DNA from: Rhizobium sp. Leaf306
GTDB taxonomy: Bacteria > Pseudomonadota > Alphaproteobacteria > Rhizobiales > Rhizobiaceae
NCBI RefSeq assembly: GCF_001423425.1
Contig: NZ_LMNX01000001.1
Span: forward strand, 268,970 to 332,969
Direction: 5' to 3'
DNA: 64,000 bases
Every line of letters begins with the position of its first letter. Position 1 is the first letter of the stretch. Below are positions 45,004-53,667 of this stretch, piece after piece. Under the pieces are notes generated by a model. It was not told where the DNA came from. It worked only from the letters and a program-made list of their open reading frames with translations, and did not search any database. Both the position numbers and the translations under genes were made by a program.

Positions 45004-45963
45004 TCAGACCGTAGACGGTTCCGGCGACATATTCGCAGCGGCATTTTCGCGTCCTGCAGCCGTATTCTGTCCGGGAACCAGAACCTTCAGTTCGCCGGCA
45101 TGGATCTTCAGCGTCACGTCCCGCTTCATCGGCAGGAGTTCGCCATCGATGACACAGCTGACGTCGCGGCGGTGGCGAGGAAAGTGCAGTTCGAGTTCTG
45201 TTGCCGTCATCGCCGTGACCGCGGCGTTTTCCTTGAGCTTGCCGCGCAGGATGTCGAAGGTGAGTTTTGCGACCCCGGACGGCTTCATCGGTTCGGCGAG
45301 GTAGAACCCAAGATGGCCGCTGGTCAGGTCATCGGCAAACATCAGAGGATCGGTGCCAAACTCGTTGTTTGAGACCGAGATGGCCGACACCTTGCGCGAA
45401 GTGCGCTTGCCATCGACGACATATTCCATCTCGAATTCCGGCGGGTTGAACATGACGCCGATCGCAGCTCTTGCGCTTGCCCGCATTTTGCCGAGCCTCG
45501 AGGCAAAATTCATCGAGTTGCGGTAGCGCACCATCCGGGCATGCAGGCCTGCCGAAAACTGGTGCACGAAGCTTTTGCCATTGGCGCTGGCGATATCGAT
45601 CGCTTCGGGCGTACCCTCGGCCAGCGCATCGAGGACTTCCCAGATGTCGAGCGGCAGCTTCAGCGACCGGGCAAACAGGTTCATCGTGCCGGCCGGCACC
45701 ACGCCGAGAACGATACCGCTTTTCCAGGCAATGCCCGCCGCCGCGGAAATCGTGCCGTCGCCACCGCCGGCGATCAGTCCTTCGACGCCGGGCATCGAGG
45801 CTGCCTTTTCCATCGTCTCTACGACCTTGTCGCCGGCAACAACTTCGCACTCGATCTCGTGGCCGGCAGCCCGGAAGGTCTTCAGGGCGTGGTCGCAGTA
45901 AGCGTCCATATCCGTGGTTCGGAAAGTCCCGCCATCGCGGTTGAAAACGGCATGTAGTTTCAT
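45004..45963 (-). CDS. Diacylglycerol kinase catalytic-domain lipid kinase
   Basis: A 319-residue protein of the DagK/YegS/LCB5 fold: AVFNRDGGTF at the start, the ATP-binding GLIAGGGDGTISAAAGIAW and GVVPAGTMNLFARSLKLP (the N-x-F-A motif). It phosphorylates a membrane lipid; diacylglycerol or sphingosine-type substrates are possible. The ATG at 45963 (MKLHAVFNR) is preferred over a longer frame. It is convergent with the MscS gene. Confidence 0.9.
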   Translation of the reverse strand: MKLHAVFNRDGGTFRTTDMDAYCDHALKTFRAAGHEIECEVVAGDKVVETMEKAASMPGVEGLIAGGGDGTISAAAGIAWKSGIVLGVVPAGTMNLFARSLKLPLDIWEVLDALAEGTPEAIDIASANGKSFVHQFSAGLHARMVRYRNSMNFASRLGKMRASARAAIGVMFNPPEFEMEYVVDGKRTSRKVSAISVSNNEFGTDPLMFADDLTSGHLGFYLAEPMKPSGVAKLTFDILRGKLKENAAVTAMTATELELHFPRHRRDVSCVIDGELLPMKRDVTLKIHAGELKVLVPGQNTAAGRENAAANMSPEPSTV

Positions 45964-46214
45964 CGACAAGGGACCAGGTGCTCGAGGGCGGCGGATAACG
46001 ACAGGGTGGAAAATGGTGAGGCCGCGGCAGATATCAACGGCACCGAATGGCGATTGCACGATTGTGGTACAGTTGGTTTTTGTCAAAAGCCTACCGCGCT
46101 GCACAATCACGTGCTAATCTGCCGTCAATTCAACTGCCTCAAAGCCCCATCATTTGCTCCCGGACGCGCTCGCTTCGAGCCGTACCCGTCCGCTTTTTCA
46201 ACAGATGCGATACC

Positions 46215-47462
46215 ATGACAGACACCGCAGTCCGACACGTGCCCGATGCCAAGGCCAACACCAGACCTGACGACAGCATCCCGAAAACCAGCCTTTCCCC
46301 CCTCGCCGTCCTTCTGATCGAATTCGCGCTTGCCGTCGGCGGCTTCGGGATCGGTACCGGCGAGTTCGTCATCATGGGCCTGCTGCCGAATGTGGCGGAG
46401 ACGTATCAGGTCAGCATCCCAACGGCGGGCTATGTGATCAGCGCCTATGCGCTGGGTGTGGTGATCGGCGCGCCGATCATCGCAATTCTATCGGCCCGGC
46501 TGCCGCGCCGCACGCTGCTTCTGGCGCTGATGGGTGTCTTTGCGGTCGGCAACATCCTGTCGGCGATGGCGCCAAGCTTCTGGAGCTTTACCGCGCTGCG
46601 CTTCGTCACCGGCCTGCCGCACGGGGCCTATTTCGGGGTCGCCTCGCTGGTGGCCGCCTCCATGGTGCCGCCCAACAAGCGCGCCCGCGCCGTCGGCCGC
46701 GTCATGCTGGGTCTGACGATCGCGACGCTGCTCGGGACGCCGCTTGCCACCTTCATGGGCCAGATGCTGTCCTGGCGCTCGGCCTTCTACCTTGTCGGCT
46801 TCATCGGTCTCCTGACTGTGGCACTCGTCTGGTTTTTTCAGCCGAGGGACAAGGTGCAGGAAGGCGCCAGCATTCGCCGCGAACTCAGCGCATTCGGCAA
46901 GACCCAGGTCTGGCTGACGCTCGGCATTGCCTCGGTCGGTTTCGGCGGCATGTTTTCGGTGTTCAGCTACATCGCCTCCACCACGACGCAAACGGCCGGG
47001 CTTCCGGTCACCATGGTGTCGATCGTCATCGCCCTGTTCGGCATCGGCATGAATGTCGGCAATATTGTCGGCTCGAGGCTTGCCGACATTTCGCTGAAGG
47101 GTACGATCGGCGGAACGATGGTGTTCTACGTGGCCGTGATGCTGGCCTTTGCGACCTTCGCCCATATCCCTGTTATGCTCTATATCACCGTCTTCCTGGT
47201 CGGCTGCGGATTTGCCTGCGGCCCGGCGCTGCAGACGCGGCTGATGGATGTGGCGGCCGACGCCCAGACGCTGGCGGCCGCTTCCAACCATTCGGCCTTC
47301 AACATCGCCAACGCACTCGGTGCCTGGCTCGGCGGGCTCGTCATCGCCTGGGGCTGGGGTTTTCAGGCAACCGGTTATGTCGGTGCGGTACTTTCGCTGA
47401 TCGGGCTCTGCGTCTTCGGCGTGTCGGTCGCTCTGGAACGTGAGGCAAAGCCCTCAGCCTGA
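46215..47462 (+). CDS. MFS transporter, DHA1/AraJ-like
   Basis: A 415-residue MFS protein with a long polar N-terminus and twelve helices. GIGTGEFVIMGLLPNVAETYQVSIPTAGYVISAYALGVVIGAPI (in part) is the standard DHA1 first repeat of sugar-efflux (AraJ/SotB) carriers. The loop motif ARLPRRTLLLALM is present. The ATG at 46215 is chosen; longer frames lack hydrophobic sequence. It is followed by an ADH-like gene 115 bases away. Confidence 0.88.
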   Translation: MTDTAVRHVPDAKANTRPDDSIPKTSLSPLAVLLIEFALAVGGFGIGTGEFVIMGLLPNVAETYQVSIPTAGYVISAYALGVVIGAPIIAILSARLPRRTLLLALMGVFAVGNILSAMAPSFWSFTALRFVTGLPHGAYFGVASLVAASMVPPNKRARAVGRVMLGLTIATLLGTPLATFMGQMLSWRSAFYLVGFIGLLTVALVWFFQPRDKVQEGASIRRELSAFGKTQVWLTLGIASVGFGGMFSVFSYIASTTTQTAGLPVTMVSIVIALFGIGMNVGNIVGSRLADISLKGTIGGTMVFYVAVMLAFATFAHIPVMLYITVFLVGCGFACGPALQTRLMDVAADAQTLAAASNHSAFNIANALGAWLGGLVIAWGWGFQATGYVGAVLSLIGLCVFGVSVALEREAKPSA

Positions 47463-47577
47463 GCCAGAAAGTGCCGGCTCGGTAAAGCGTACCGGCGCTC
47501 GTCTGCGCCGCCTTGCCGTTGCCGTCGTTACGCGCGATGTATCGTCCTCGATGCCCTGAGCTTGACGAGGAGATTCC

Positions 47578-48594
47578 ATGCGCGCTGTCGGTTTTAGCGA
47601 AAACCTGCCGATCACATCCGAAAACGCCCTTCTCGACATCGAGCTGCCGGAGCCCGAGGCCAAGGGGCGCGACCTGCTGGTCGAGATCAAGGCCGTGTCG
47701 GTCAATCCTGTCGATACCAAGCAGCGCCGGTTGCAGAATGTCGAAGCCGGCCAGTACCGCATCCTCGGCTTTGATGCAGCCGGCGTGGTGCAAGCGGTCG
47801 GGCCGGATGTGAAACTCTTCAAGCCGGGTGACGAGGTGTTTTACGCGGGCGCGGTCAACCGTCCCGGCACCAATGCGGAACTGCATCTGGTCGACGAGCG
47901 GATCGTCGGCAAGAAGCCTTCCAGCCTCTCCTTTGAGGAGAGCGCCGCCCTTCCGTTGACCGCCATCACTGCCTACGAGACGCTGTTTCACCGGATGAAG
48001 GTGCAGGACAAGGTGGCGAGCGCGTGGAATGCGGTTCTGGTCATCGGCGGCGCCGGTGGTGTCGGCTCGATCGCCATCCAGTTGCTGCGGGAACTGACCG
48101 ACGCGACGGTGATCGGCACCGGCTCGCGGCCGGAAACACAGGACTGGATCCGCACGCTCGGCGCTCACCATGTTCTCGACCATTCCAAGCCGCTGGCAAA
48201 ACAGATCGCCGGGATGGCGATCGGCAACCCCGCATTCGTGTTCTCGACGACGGAAACCTCCGATCACATCAACGACATCCTCGAGATGATCGCGCCGCAG
48301 GGGCGACTGGGGCTGATCGACGACCCGAAGGAGCCGATCGATATCCGCCAGTTCAAGCGCAAGGCTTTGTCGATCCATTGGGAGACGATGTTCGTTCGGC
48401 CGGTGTTCCAGACCGCCGACATGATCGAACAGTACAAGCTGCTCAATCATGTGTCCGAACTGGTTGATGCCGGCAAGATCCGCACGACGCTGTCCGACGT
48501 GATCGGCCCGATCAATGCTGCAAACCTCAAGAAAGCCCACGCCAGGATCGAAAGCGGCACGACGCGAGGCAAGCTGGTTCTGTCCGGCTTCTGA
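47578..48594 (+). CDS. Zinc-less medium-chain alcohol dehydrogenase/quinone oxidoreductase-like protein
   Basis: A 338-residue medium-chain dehydrogenase: GFDAAGVVQAVGPDVKLFKPGDEVFYAG (in part), the NADPH-binding fold (VLVIGGAGGVGSIAIQLLRELT), and a C-terminal strand. It lacks the GHE zinc motif, so it fits the quinone-oxidoreductase/ZADH1-like group, which reduces quinones or enones. GAGGAG precedes the ATG. The neighbouring DoxX gene may be regulated with it. Confidence 0.9.
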   Translation: MRAVGFSENLPITSENALLDIELPEPEAKGRDLLVEIKAVSVNPVDTKQRRLQNVEAGQYRILGFDAAGVVQAVGPDVKLFKPGDEVFYAGAVNRPGTNAELHLVDERIVGKKPSSLSFEESAALPLTAITAYETLFHRMKVQDKVASAWNAVLVIGGAGGVGSIAIQLLRELTDATVIGTGSRPETQDWIRTLGAHHVLDHSKPLAKQIAGMAIGNPAFVFSTTETSDHINDILEMIAPQGRLGLIDDPKEPIDIRQFKRKALSIHWETMFVRPVFQTADMIEQYKLLNHVSELVDAGKIRTTLSDVIGPINAANLKKAHARIESGTTRGKLVLSGF

Positions 48595-48608
48595 CCACGC
48601 AGCAACAC

Positions 48609-48643
48609 ACACCCCATAGGGTGTATCGATAAAAACTTACACC
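48609..48643. promoter_or_regulatory. Overlapping inverted repeats before doxX
   Basis: ACACCC-CATA-GGGTGT (48609-48624), and GGTGTA ... TACACC (about 48620-48643) share the GGTGT arm. Only one can form at a time. Located 60-93 bases before the doxX start; this could be an operator or an attenuator. Confidence 0.4.
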
Positions 48644-48701
48644 TTATCACGTTTGCCGTTTGGAGCTATGGTCCAGACGGGTACGCGCAAAGGGGGTTCT
48701 T

Positions 48702-49118
48702 ATGGCGACATCGCAATCCAATACATTCGGAAATCCGCTGGATATCGTGACCGGGTCCACATGGTTCGGGTATCTGGCCCGAGCCGTCCTGACGTTCATG
48801 TTCTGGGGAAGCGGGCTTTCCAAGCTCATCGATTTTCCGGCCGGCGTCGCGGAGATGACGCAGTTCGGGCTGGAACCGGCATTCGCCTTCAACGTGGCCG
48901 TCATCATCACCCAGCTGGTGGGTTCGGCGCTTATCATCCTCAACCGCTGGACCTGGCTCGGTGCCGGCGCGCTCGGCGTGTTCACGGCGCTGACGATTCC
49001 GATCGTCCACCATTTCTGGACGATGGAAGAGCCGTTCAAGACGCTCGAGTTCTACGTGGTGATGGAGCATATCACCGTGATCGGCGGCCTGATGGTCGTC
49101 GCCTGGAAATCACGCTGA
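48702..49118 (+). CDS. DoxX family membrane protein
   Basis: A 138-residue four-helix membrane protein: LARAVLTFMFWGSGLSKLIDFPAGVAEM is the DoxX start, followed by NVAVIITQLVGSALIILNR and VMEHITVIGGLMVV. DoxX proteins are poorly understood; some link to redox stress. AGGGGG precedes the ATG at 48702. A terminator-like hairpin follows (49154-49190). Confidence 0.88.
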   Translation: MATSQSNTFGNPLDIVTGSTWFGYLARAVLTFMFWGSGLSKLIDFPAGVAEMTQFGLEPAFAFNVAVIITQLVGSALIILNRWTWLGAGALGVFTALTIPIVHHFWTMEEPFKTLEFYVVMEHITVIGGLMVVAWKSR

Positions 49119-49153
49119 AGGGTGTTCAGGTCCACCCATAACATCCACATGCG

Positions 49154-49190
49154 AAAAGGCCCGCCGCCACGACAGTGACGGCAGGCTTCT
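49154..49190 (+). terminator. Probable terminator after doxX
   Basis: AAAAGGCCCGCCGCCAC - GACA - GTGACGGCAGGCTTCTT, an imperfect GC-rich stem of about 12 bp with mismatches and a short T-rich end. It lies between doxX and the convergent L,D-transpeptidase gene. Confidence 0.6.
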
Positions 49191-49211
49191 TACGGATGGC
49201 TGCGGCTTGGA

Positions 49212-49829
49212 TCAGGCACTCGCCTGGATGACGACGACCTTTGCGCCGACCTGGACGCGCTGGAAAAGATCGATGACGTCGTGGTTCATCATGCGGATGC
49301 AACCGCTCGACATCGCGTGACCGATCGAATCCGGCTGGTTGGTGCCGTGGATGCGGAAATGCGTATCGTTGCCGCCGCGGTAAAGATACATCGCACGGGC
49401 GCCGAGCGGGTTGTTAGGGCCGCCCGGCATGCCGCCTGCGAGCGCCCGGTAGCGCGGTTCGCGGCGCTGCATGTTGGCCGTCGGCGTCCAGGTCGGCCAT
49501 TCGGCCTTGCGGCCCACATAGGCGTTTCCGGAGAGTGCAAGACCGGCGCGGCCGACACCGACGCCGTAACGGATCGCCCGGCCGCCGCCGAGGATGTAGT
49601 AGGCCCGGCGCGCAGGCGTATCAACGACGACGGTACCCGCTTCGTAGGAGCTGACATAGTCGACTTCGGTCCGACGCAGTTCGGGCCTGATCCGATCGAT
49701 TGGCACCGGTGACAAGGGGAAAGCCTCGCCTGGAAGCGCCGCATAGTTGCGCTGTTCTGGATAAGTGGAAGCGCAGCCGGCCAGCAGAAGCGGCAAACCG
49801 ACCAGCAGGCCGCGACGGGAAATCGACAT
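49212..49829 (-). CDS. L,D-transpeptidase (ErfK/YbiS family), predicted lipoprotein
   Basis: A 205-residue periplasmic enzyme that makes 3-3 or Lpp/protein cross-links in peptidoglycan. The N-terminus is a Tat/Sec-like signal with a lipobox (SRRGLLVGLPLLLAGCAST). The YkuD catalytic motif is intact: FRIHGTNQPDSIGHAMSSGCIRM with the catalytic Cys. The ATG at 49829 (MSISRRG) fits. It is convergent with doxX. Confidence 0.93.
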   Translation of the reverse strand: MSISRRGLLVGLPLLLAGCASTYPEQRNYAALPGEAFPLSPVPIDRIRPELRRTEVDYVSSYEAGTVVVDTPARRAYYILGGGRAIRYGVGVGRAGLALSGNAYVGRKAEWPTWTPTANMQRREPRYRALAGGMPGGPNNPLGARAMYLYRGGNDTHFRIHGTNQPDSIGHAMSSGCIRMMNHDVIDLFQRVQVGAKVVVIQASA

Positions 49830-50022
49830 GAATGTGTCCTTGGCGAGTCGAGAAGATGACCAAGAATTACGGATATTATGGTTAATGAAGTGATAAGGCG
49901 GGTGCGGATCGAGCGAGTTCCATGGCGTATTTGCACCGACAACACCGTGCACGCCCACAGGCGCACGCGACGTTGTTAAGCGCATCATCTGATGTTATTT
50001 TTCATGCGAAGGGAGACTGACC

Positions 50023-50220
50023 ATGCGAACGACGATCACCATCGATGATGAACTGCTTATCGATGCAAAGGAACTGACCGGTCTTCAGGAGACATCGGCG
50101 ATCGTCAAGAAGGCGCTTACGCTTCTCGTTCAAAACGAAGCTGCACGGCGCCTTGCTCTTCTGGGCGGAACGGAACCAGACTTCAGATCAGCGCCCCGCT
50201 GGCGGCCGGACGAGCAGTGA
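50023..50220 (+). CDS. vapB: VapB-type antitoxin (second module)
   Basis: A 65-residue protein: MRTTITIDDELLIDAKELTGL, then VKKALTLLVQNEAARRLALLGG, the DUF2191/VapB form with a ribbon-helix-helix-like start and a toxin-binding tail. Its start matches the first module (35228). GAAGGGAG precedes the ATG. It overlaps vapC by GTGA. Confidence 0.88.
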   Translation: MRTTITIDDELLIDAKELTGLQETSAIVKKALTLLVQNEAARRLALLGGTEPDFRSAPRWRPDEQ

Positions 50221-50585
50221 TTCTGGTCGATACAGTCATCTGGGCCGACCATCTCGGCAAACCAGACCCGAGGCTGATTGCTCTGCTGGAGAATGGACAG
50301 GTCTGCACTCATCCGCATGTGATCGGGGAACTGGCGCTGGGGAACATGCGCCAATACGATGTGATCATCGGCTATCTGCATCGGCTGCCGAAATCCGTAA
50401 CAGCGTCAGATGCGGAGGTTCTGGCAATGATACGGACACAGAAACTGTCCGGCTCAGGCATCGGCTGTTGTGACGCGCATCTCGTGGCGTCTCTGTTGTT
50501 GACGCCGGATCTGTTGCTTTGGACACGGGACAAGCGGCTGAACGCTGTCGCCCACCGGTTCGGCCGTGACTGGACCTCAGTCTGA
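50217..50585 (+). CDS. vapC: PIN-domain RNase toxin VapC (second module)
   Basis: A 122-residue PIN protein: Asp 5 (ILVDTVIWADHL), Glu 38 (HVIGELALGN), Asp in GCCDAHLVAS and in LLWTRDKRL. It starts with GTG overlapping the vapB TGA (GTGA), so translation is coupled. It belongs to a different VapC subgroup from the copy at 35503 (shorter, HPHVIGE form). A perfect 12-bp hairpin follows downstream. Confidence 0.9.
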   Translation: MILVDTVIWADHLGKPDPRLIALLENGQVCTHPHVIGELALGNMRQYDVIIGYLHRLPKSVTASDAEVLAMIRTQKLSGSGIGCCDAHLVASLLLTPDLLLWTRDKRLNAVAHRFGRDWTSV

Positions 50586-50647
50586 AACGCTCCCAGCAAA
50601 CCTGCGCAGCGATTTGCATCCAGGACTGTGCGGAGGCGCCTCTCTAG

Positions 50648-50679
50648 ATCGCTGTGCGTCCAATTGAACGCACAGCGAT
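50648..50679. repeat. Perfect 12-bp inverted repeat between vapC2 and ETF-QO
   Basis: ATCGCTGTGCGT - CCAATTGA - ACGCACAGCGAT: a 12-bp perfect stem and 8-base loop. No T-run follows on either strand, so it is not a classic terminator. Its shape resembles dispersed palindromic repeats in rhizobial genomes; one copy is seen in this window. Confidence 0.75.
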
Positions 50680-50708
50680 TGCTCTGGTCTCCCTCGGCAC
50701 CTTAAGGA

Positions 50709-52385
50709 TCACATATTCTGATAGACCGGCCCCTCGCCACCCTGCGGCGGCACCCACACGATGTTCTGGTTGGGGTCCTTGATGTCGCAGGTCTTGCAGT
50801 GGACGCAGTTCTGCGCGTTGATGACGAAGACTTCCTCGCCGTCCTTTTCCACCCATTCATAGACCCCGGCGGGACAGTAGCGGGTCGAAGGGCCGGCGTA
50901 GACTTCGAGCTCGGAGCGCTTCTGCAGGTCCATATCCCTCACCTTGAGATGGACCGGCTGGTCTTCCTCGTGGTTGGTGTTCGACAGAAACACTGACGAA
51001 AGACGGTCGAAGGTCAGCACGCCATCGGGCTTCGGATAGTCGATCTTCTTGTGCTGTGCCGCCGGCTCCAGGCTTCGCGCATCGGTCTTGCCGTGCTTCA
51101 GCGTGCCGAAGAACGAGAAGCCGAACAGCTGGTTGGTCCACATGTCGAGACCGCCGAGCGCGACGCCGAGACCGGTTCCGAGCTTCGACCAGAGCGGCTT
51201 GACGTTGCGCACGCGCCTGAGATCGGTGCCGATCGCCGTCTGGCGCCATTCGTTCTCGATCTCGACCGGCTCGTCATTGGCGCGGCCGGCAGCGATGGCG
51301 GCGGCCAGCTTGTCGGCGGCGAGCATGCCGGAGATGACCGCGTTGTGCGAACCCTTGATGCGGGGCACGTTGACGAAGCCGGCGGAACAGCCGATCAGCG
51401 CGCCGCCCGGGAAGGACAGTTTCGGCACCGACTGGTAGCCGCCCTCGGTGATCGCACGCGCGCCATAGGACAGGCGCTTGCCGCCCTCGAACGTGCCCCG
51501 GATGGCAGGATGCGTCTTGAACCGCTGGAATTCCTCGAACGGGTAGAGATAGGGGTTCTTGTAGTTGAGGTGGACGACGAAGCCGACTGCGACCGTGTTA
51601 TCCTCCAGGTGGTAGAGGAAGGAACCGCCGCCGGTCTTCATGCCGAGCGGCCAGCCGAACGAGTGCTGCACGAGGCCCTGTCTGTGGTTCTCCGGCTTGA
51701 CCTGCCACAGTTCCTTGATGCCGATGCCGTATTTCTGCGGCTCGCGATCCTTGGCAAGATCGAATTTCGCGATCAGCTGCTTGGCAAGCGAGCCACGCAC
51801 ACCTTCGCCGATCAGCGTGTACTTGCCGAGCAATTCCATGCCGCGGGTATAGGCCGGACCCGGTTCGCCGTTCTTCTCGATGCCCATGTCGCCGGTCGCG
51901 ACGCCGATCACGGCGCCCTGGTCATTGTAGAGCACCTCGGCGGCCGCAAAACCGGGATAGATCTCGACGCCCAGCGCTTCGGCCTTTTCGGCAAGCCAGC
52001 GACAGACGTTGCCGAGCGAGACGATGTAATTGCCGTGATTGTTCATGAGCGGCGGCAGGGCGAAGTTCGGCAGGCGGATCGAGCCGGCAGGACCGAGCAG
52101 CAGGAACTGGTCGTCGGTCACTTCGGTCTTGAAGGGATGGCCCTCATCCTCCCGCCAGCCGGGCAGAAGCGCATCGATGCCCGACGGATCGACCACGGCG
52201 CCTGAAAGAATATGCGCACCGACTTCGGCGCCTTTTTCCAGAACGACCACCGTCAGATCCGGATTGACCTGCTTCAACCGGATCGCGGCCGACAGGCCGG
52301 CGGGGCCGGCGCCGACGATCACGACGTCGAACTCCATGCTTTCACGTTCGGGAAGCGGGTTGGCGGAAAGGTCTTGGGCGTCCAT
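50709..52385 (-). CDS. Electron transfer flavoprotein-ubiquinone oxidoreductase
   Basis: A 558-residue membrane-associated flavoprotein that passes electrons from ETF (beta-oxidation and branched-chain amino acid oxidation) to ubiquinone. FAD motif VVIVGAGPAGLSAAIRLK; the 4Fe-4S cluster Cys residues are in RYCPAGVYEW and NAQNCVHCKTCDIKDPNQNI; the quinone-reductase domain is complete. GGAG precedes the ATG at 52385. The upstream region carries a 16-bp palindrome with TTKACGT-like arms (52525-52540), as LiuR-type regulators use. Confidence 0.95.
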   Translation of the reverse strand: MDAQDLSANPLPERESMEFDVVIVGAGPAGLSAAIRLKQVNPDLTVVVLEKGAEVGAHILSGAVVDPSGIDALLPGWREDEGHPFKTEVTDDQFLLLGPAGSIRLPNFALPPLMNNHGNYIVSLGNVCRWLAEKAEALGVEIYPGFAAAEVLYNDQGAVIGVATGDMGIEKNGEPGPAYTRGMELLGKYTLIGEGVRGSLAKQLIAKFDLAKDREPQKYGIGIKELWQVKPENHRQGLVQHSFGWPLGMKTGGGSFLYHLEDNTVAVGFVVHLNYKNPYLYPFEEFQRFKTHPAIRGTFEGGKRLSYGARAITEGGYQSVPKLSFPGGALIGCSAGFVNVPRIKGSHNAVISGMLAADKLAAAIAAGRANDEPVEIENEWRQTAIGTDLRRVRNVKPLWSKLGTGLGVALGGLDMWTNQLFGFSFFGTLKHGKTDARSLEPAAQHKKIDYPKPDGVLTFDRLSSVFLSNTNHEEDQPVHLKVRDMDLQKRSELEVYAGPSTRYCPAGVYEWVEKDGEEVFVINAQNCVHCKTCDIKDPNQNIVWVPPQGGEGPVYQNM

Positions 52386-52709
52386 TTCAAACTCCGATGC
52401 CGGCCCCTCGCCGGCGCAGTAGGTCTGTTTCTGTCTTGTCAAAAGCGATCCCGCTTGTCGAGGCGCGAAAACGCCTTCCAGCGTGTCAATCGCGCACAGG
52501 GCGCTTCCGTTTGCTCAACTTACGTTGACGTGCACGTAAAATAAGGGTTCTGGCCGCAAAGGCAAGTTCTGCCTTCACCCAAGTTCCGGCTTTCACCATT
52601 GTTATACCAAAGCTATAAAGCCCCGGCATTCAAATGACCGGTCCCGCGTCGCAACCTGTCGTCGCGCCCGAAGGCCCGTCATGAACCTCGTGCAGAGAAG
52701 GAAAGCTTC
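52386..52709. other. 324-base divergent region between ETF-QO and SDR
   Basis: Carries the palindrome at 52525-52540, a TTGACA (52484-52489 on the minus strand) that could be a -35 for ETF-QO, and the probable SDR promoter near 52590-52615. No gene is supported. Confidence 0.6.
52525..52540. promoter_or_regulatory. LiuR/MerR-like palindrome upstream of ETF-QO
   Basis: TTGACGTGCACGTAAA: arms TTGACGT and ACGTAAA with centre GC; only one position differs between halves (G against A complement). MerR-family LiuR sites in proteobacteria have this TTKACGT-NN-ACGTMAA form and control isoleucine/leucine/valine oxidation with ETF genes. The assignment is by resemblance only. Confidence 0.45.
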
Positions 52710-53498
52710 ATGGATCTCGGTATTGCCGGCAAACGCGCGCTCGTACTCGCCTCCTCCCGCGGCCTTGGGCTGGGGATAGCCAAGGCTCTGGCGGCGGAAG
52801 GTGCAAACGTCCTTCTGGTCGGTCGGTCGGGCGATCAGCTCGCCGAAAACTGCAAGGCGATCAATGCGCTCGGCAAAGGCAAGGCAGACTGGGTCCGGGG
52901 CGACCTCGGCGAAGAGAATTTCGTCGCTTCGATGGTGACGGCCGTTGAGGAAAAGCTCGGCGGCATCGACATTCTCGTCAACAATACCGGCGGTCCAACG
53001 CCCGGCACGACTGAGGATATGAGCGCCGACAAGCTCGACACGTTCTTCCAGTCCATGGTGCTGCGCGTCATCACGCTCACCAACACGTTGCTGCCGCAGA
53101 TGAAGGCGCAAGGTTGGGGTCGCGTGCTGACGGTTGCCTCCTCCGGCGTGGTTGAGCCCATCGCCAACCTCGCGCTGTCGAATACGCTGCGTGGCGCGCT
53201 GGTCGGCTGGAACAAGACACTTGCGACCGAAGTAGCAGGCTCCGGCATCACCGCGAACATGCTGCTGCCTGGCCGCATCCTCACCGACCGGATCGAGGAG
53301 CTTGATACGGCCAATGCGAAGAAGCAGGGCAAGACGATGGACGAAGTCCGTGCCGCATCCGTAAAGACGATCCCCGCCGGCCGGCTCGGCACGGTCGAGG
53401 AATTCGGCGCTGCCGGTGCCTTCCTCTGCTCGGAGGCCGCAAGCTACATCACCGGATCGATGCTGCGCGTCGATGGCGGCGCCGCCCGCTCGTTCTAA
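52710..53498 (+). CDS. SDR-family protein lacking the YxxxK catalytic motif
   Basis: A 262-residue Rossmann-fold SDR (FabG-like): LASSRGLGLGIAKALAAEGANV replaces the usual TGxxxGxG; NNTGGP is present. At the catalytic position there is S157-NTL-R161 in place of Y-x-x-x-K, so normal dehydrogenase chemistry is unlikely. It matches the known 'BKR-like' subgroup of SDRs without the classical active site. The C-terminus (GRLGTVEEFGAAGAFLCSEAASYITGSMLRVDGGAARSF, in part) is normal. It is divergent from ETF-QO. Confidence 0.88.
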   Translation: MDLGIAGKRALVLASSRGLGLGIAKALAAEGANVLLVGRSGDQLAENCKAINALGKGKADWVRGDLGEENFVASMVTAVEEKLGGIDILVNNTGGPTPGTTEDMSADKLDTFFQSMVLRVITLTNTLLPQMKAQGWGRVLTVASSGVVEPIANLALSNTLRGALVGWNKTLATEVAGSGITANMLLPGRILTDRIEELDTANAKKQGKTMDEVRAASVKTIPAGRLGTVEEFGAAGAFLCSEAASYITGSMLRVDGGAARSF

Positions 53499-53646
53499 CC
53501 TGACGAGACCACTTTGAAGACGACACGGATCGCGCTAGACTTTGATTCTGGCGCGGTCCACGCCTCCCCCCTCCGACCGGGAAAGTAAACCTCATACCGG
53601 ACCTCTGATCATCGAACCGACTGTTCGAGCATCCGCACAAGGAGGG

Positions 53647-53667
53647 ATTGCGAAACACGCTCGCAAT
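53647..53667 (+). promoter_or_regulatory. 7-bp dyad between two Shine-Dalgarno sequences
   Basis: ATTGCGA-AACACGC-TCGCAAT: a perfect stem lying directly after AAGGAGGG (53639-53646) and directly before AGGAGG (53668-53673) of the DnaB-like gene, 14-34 bases before its ATG. It may be an operator or an RNA hairpin that controls access to the ribosome binding site. Confidence 0.55.
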
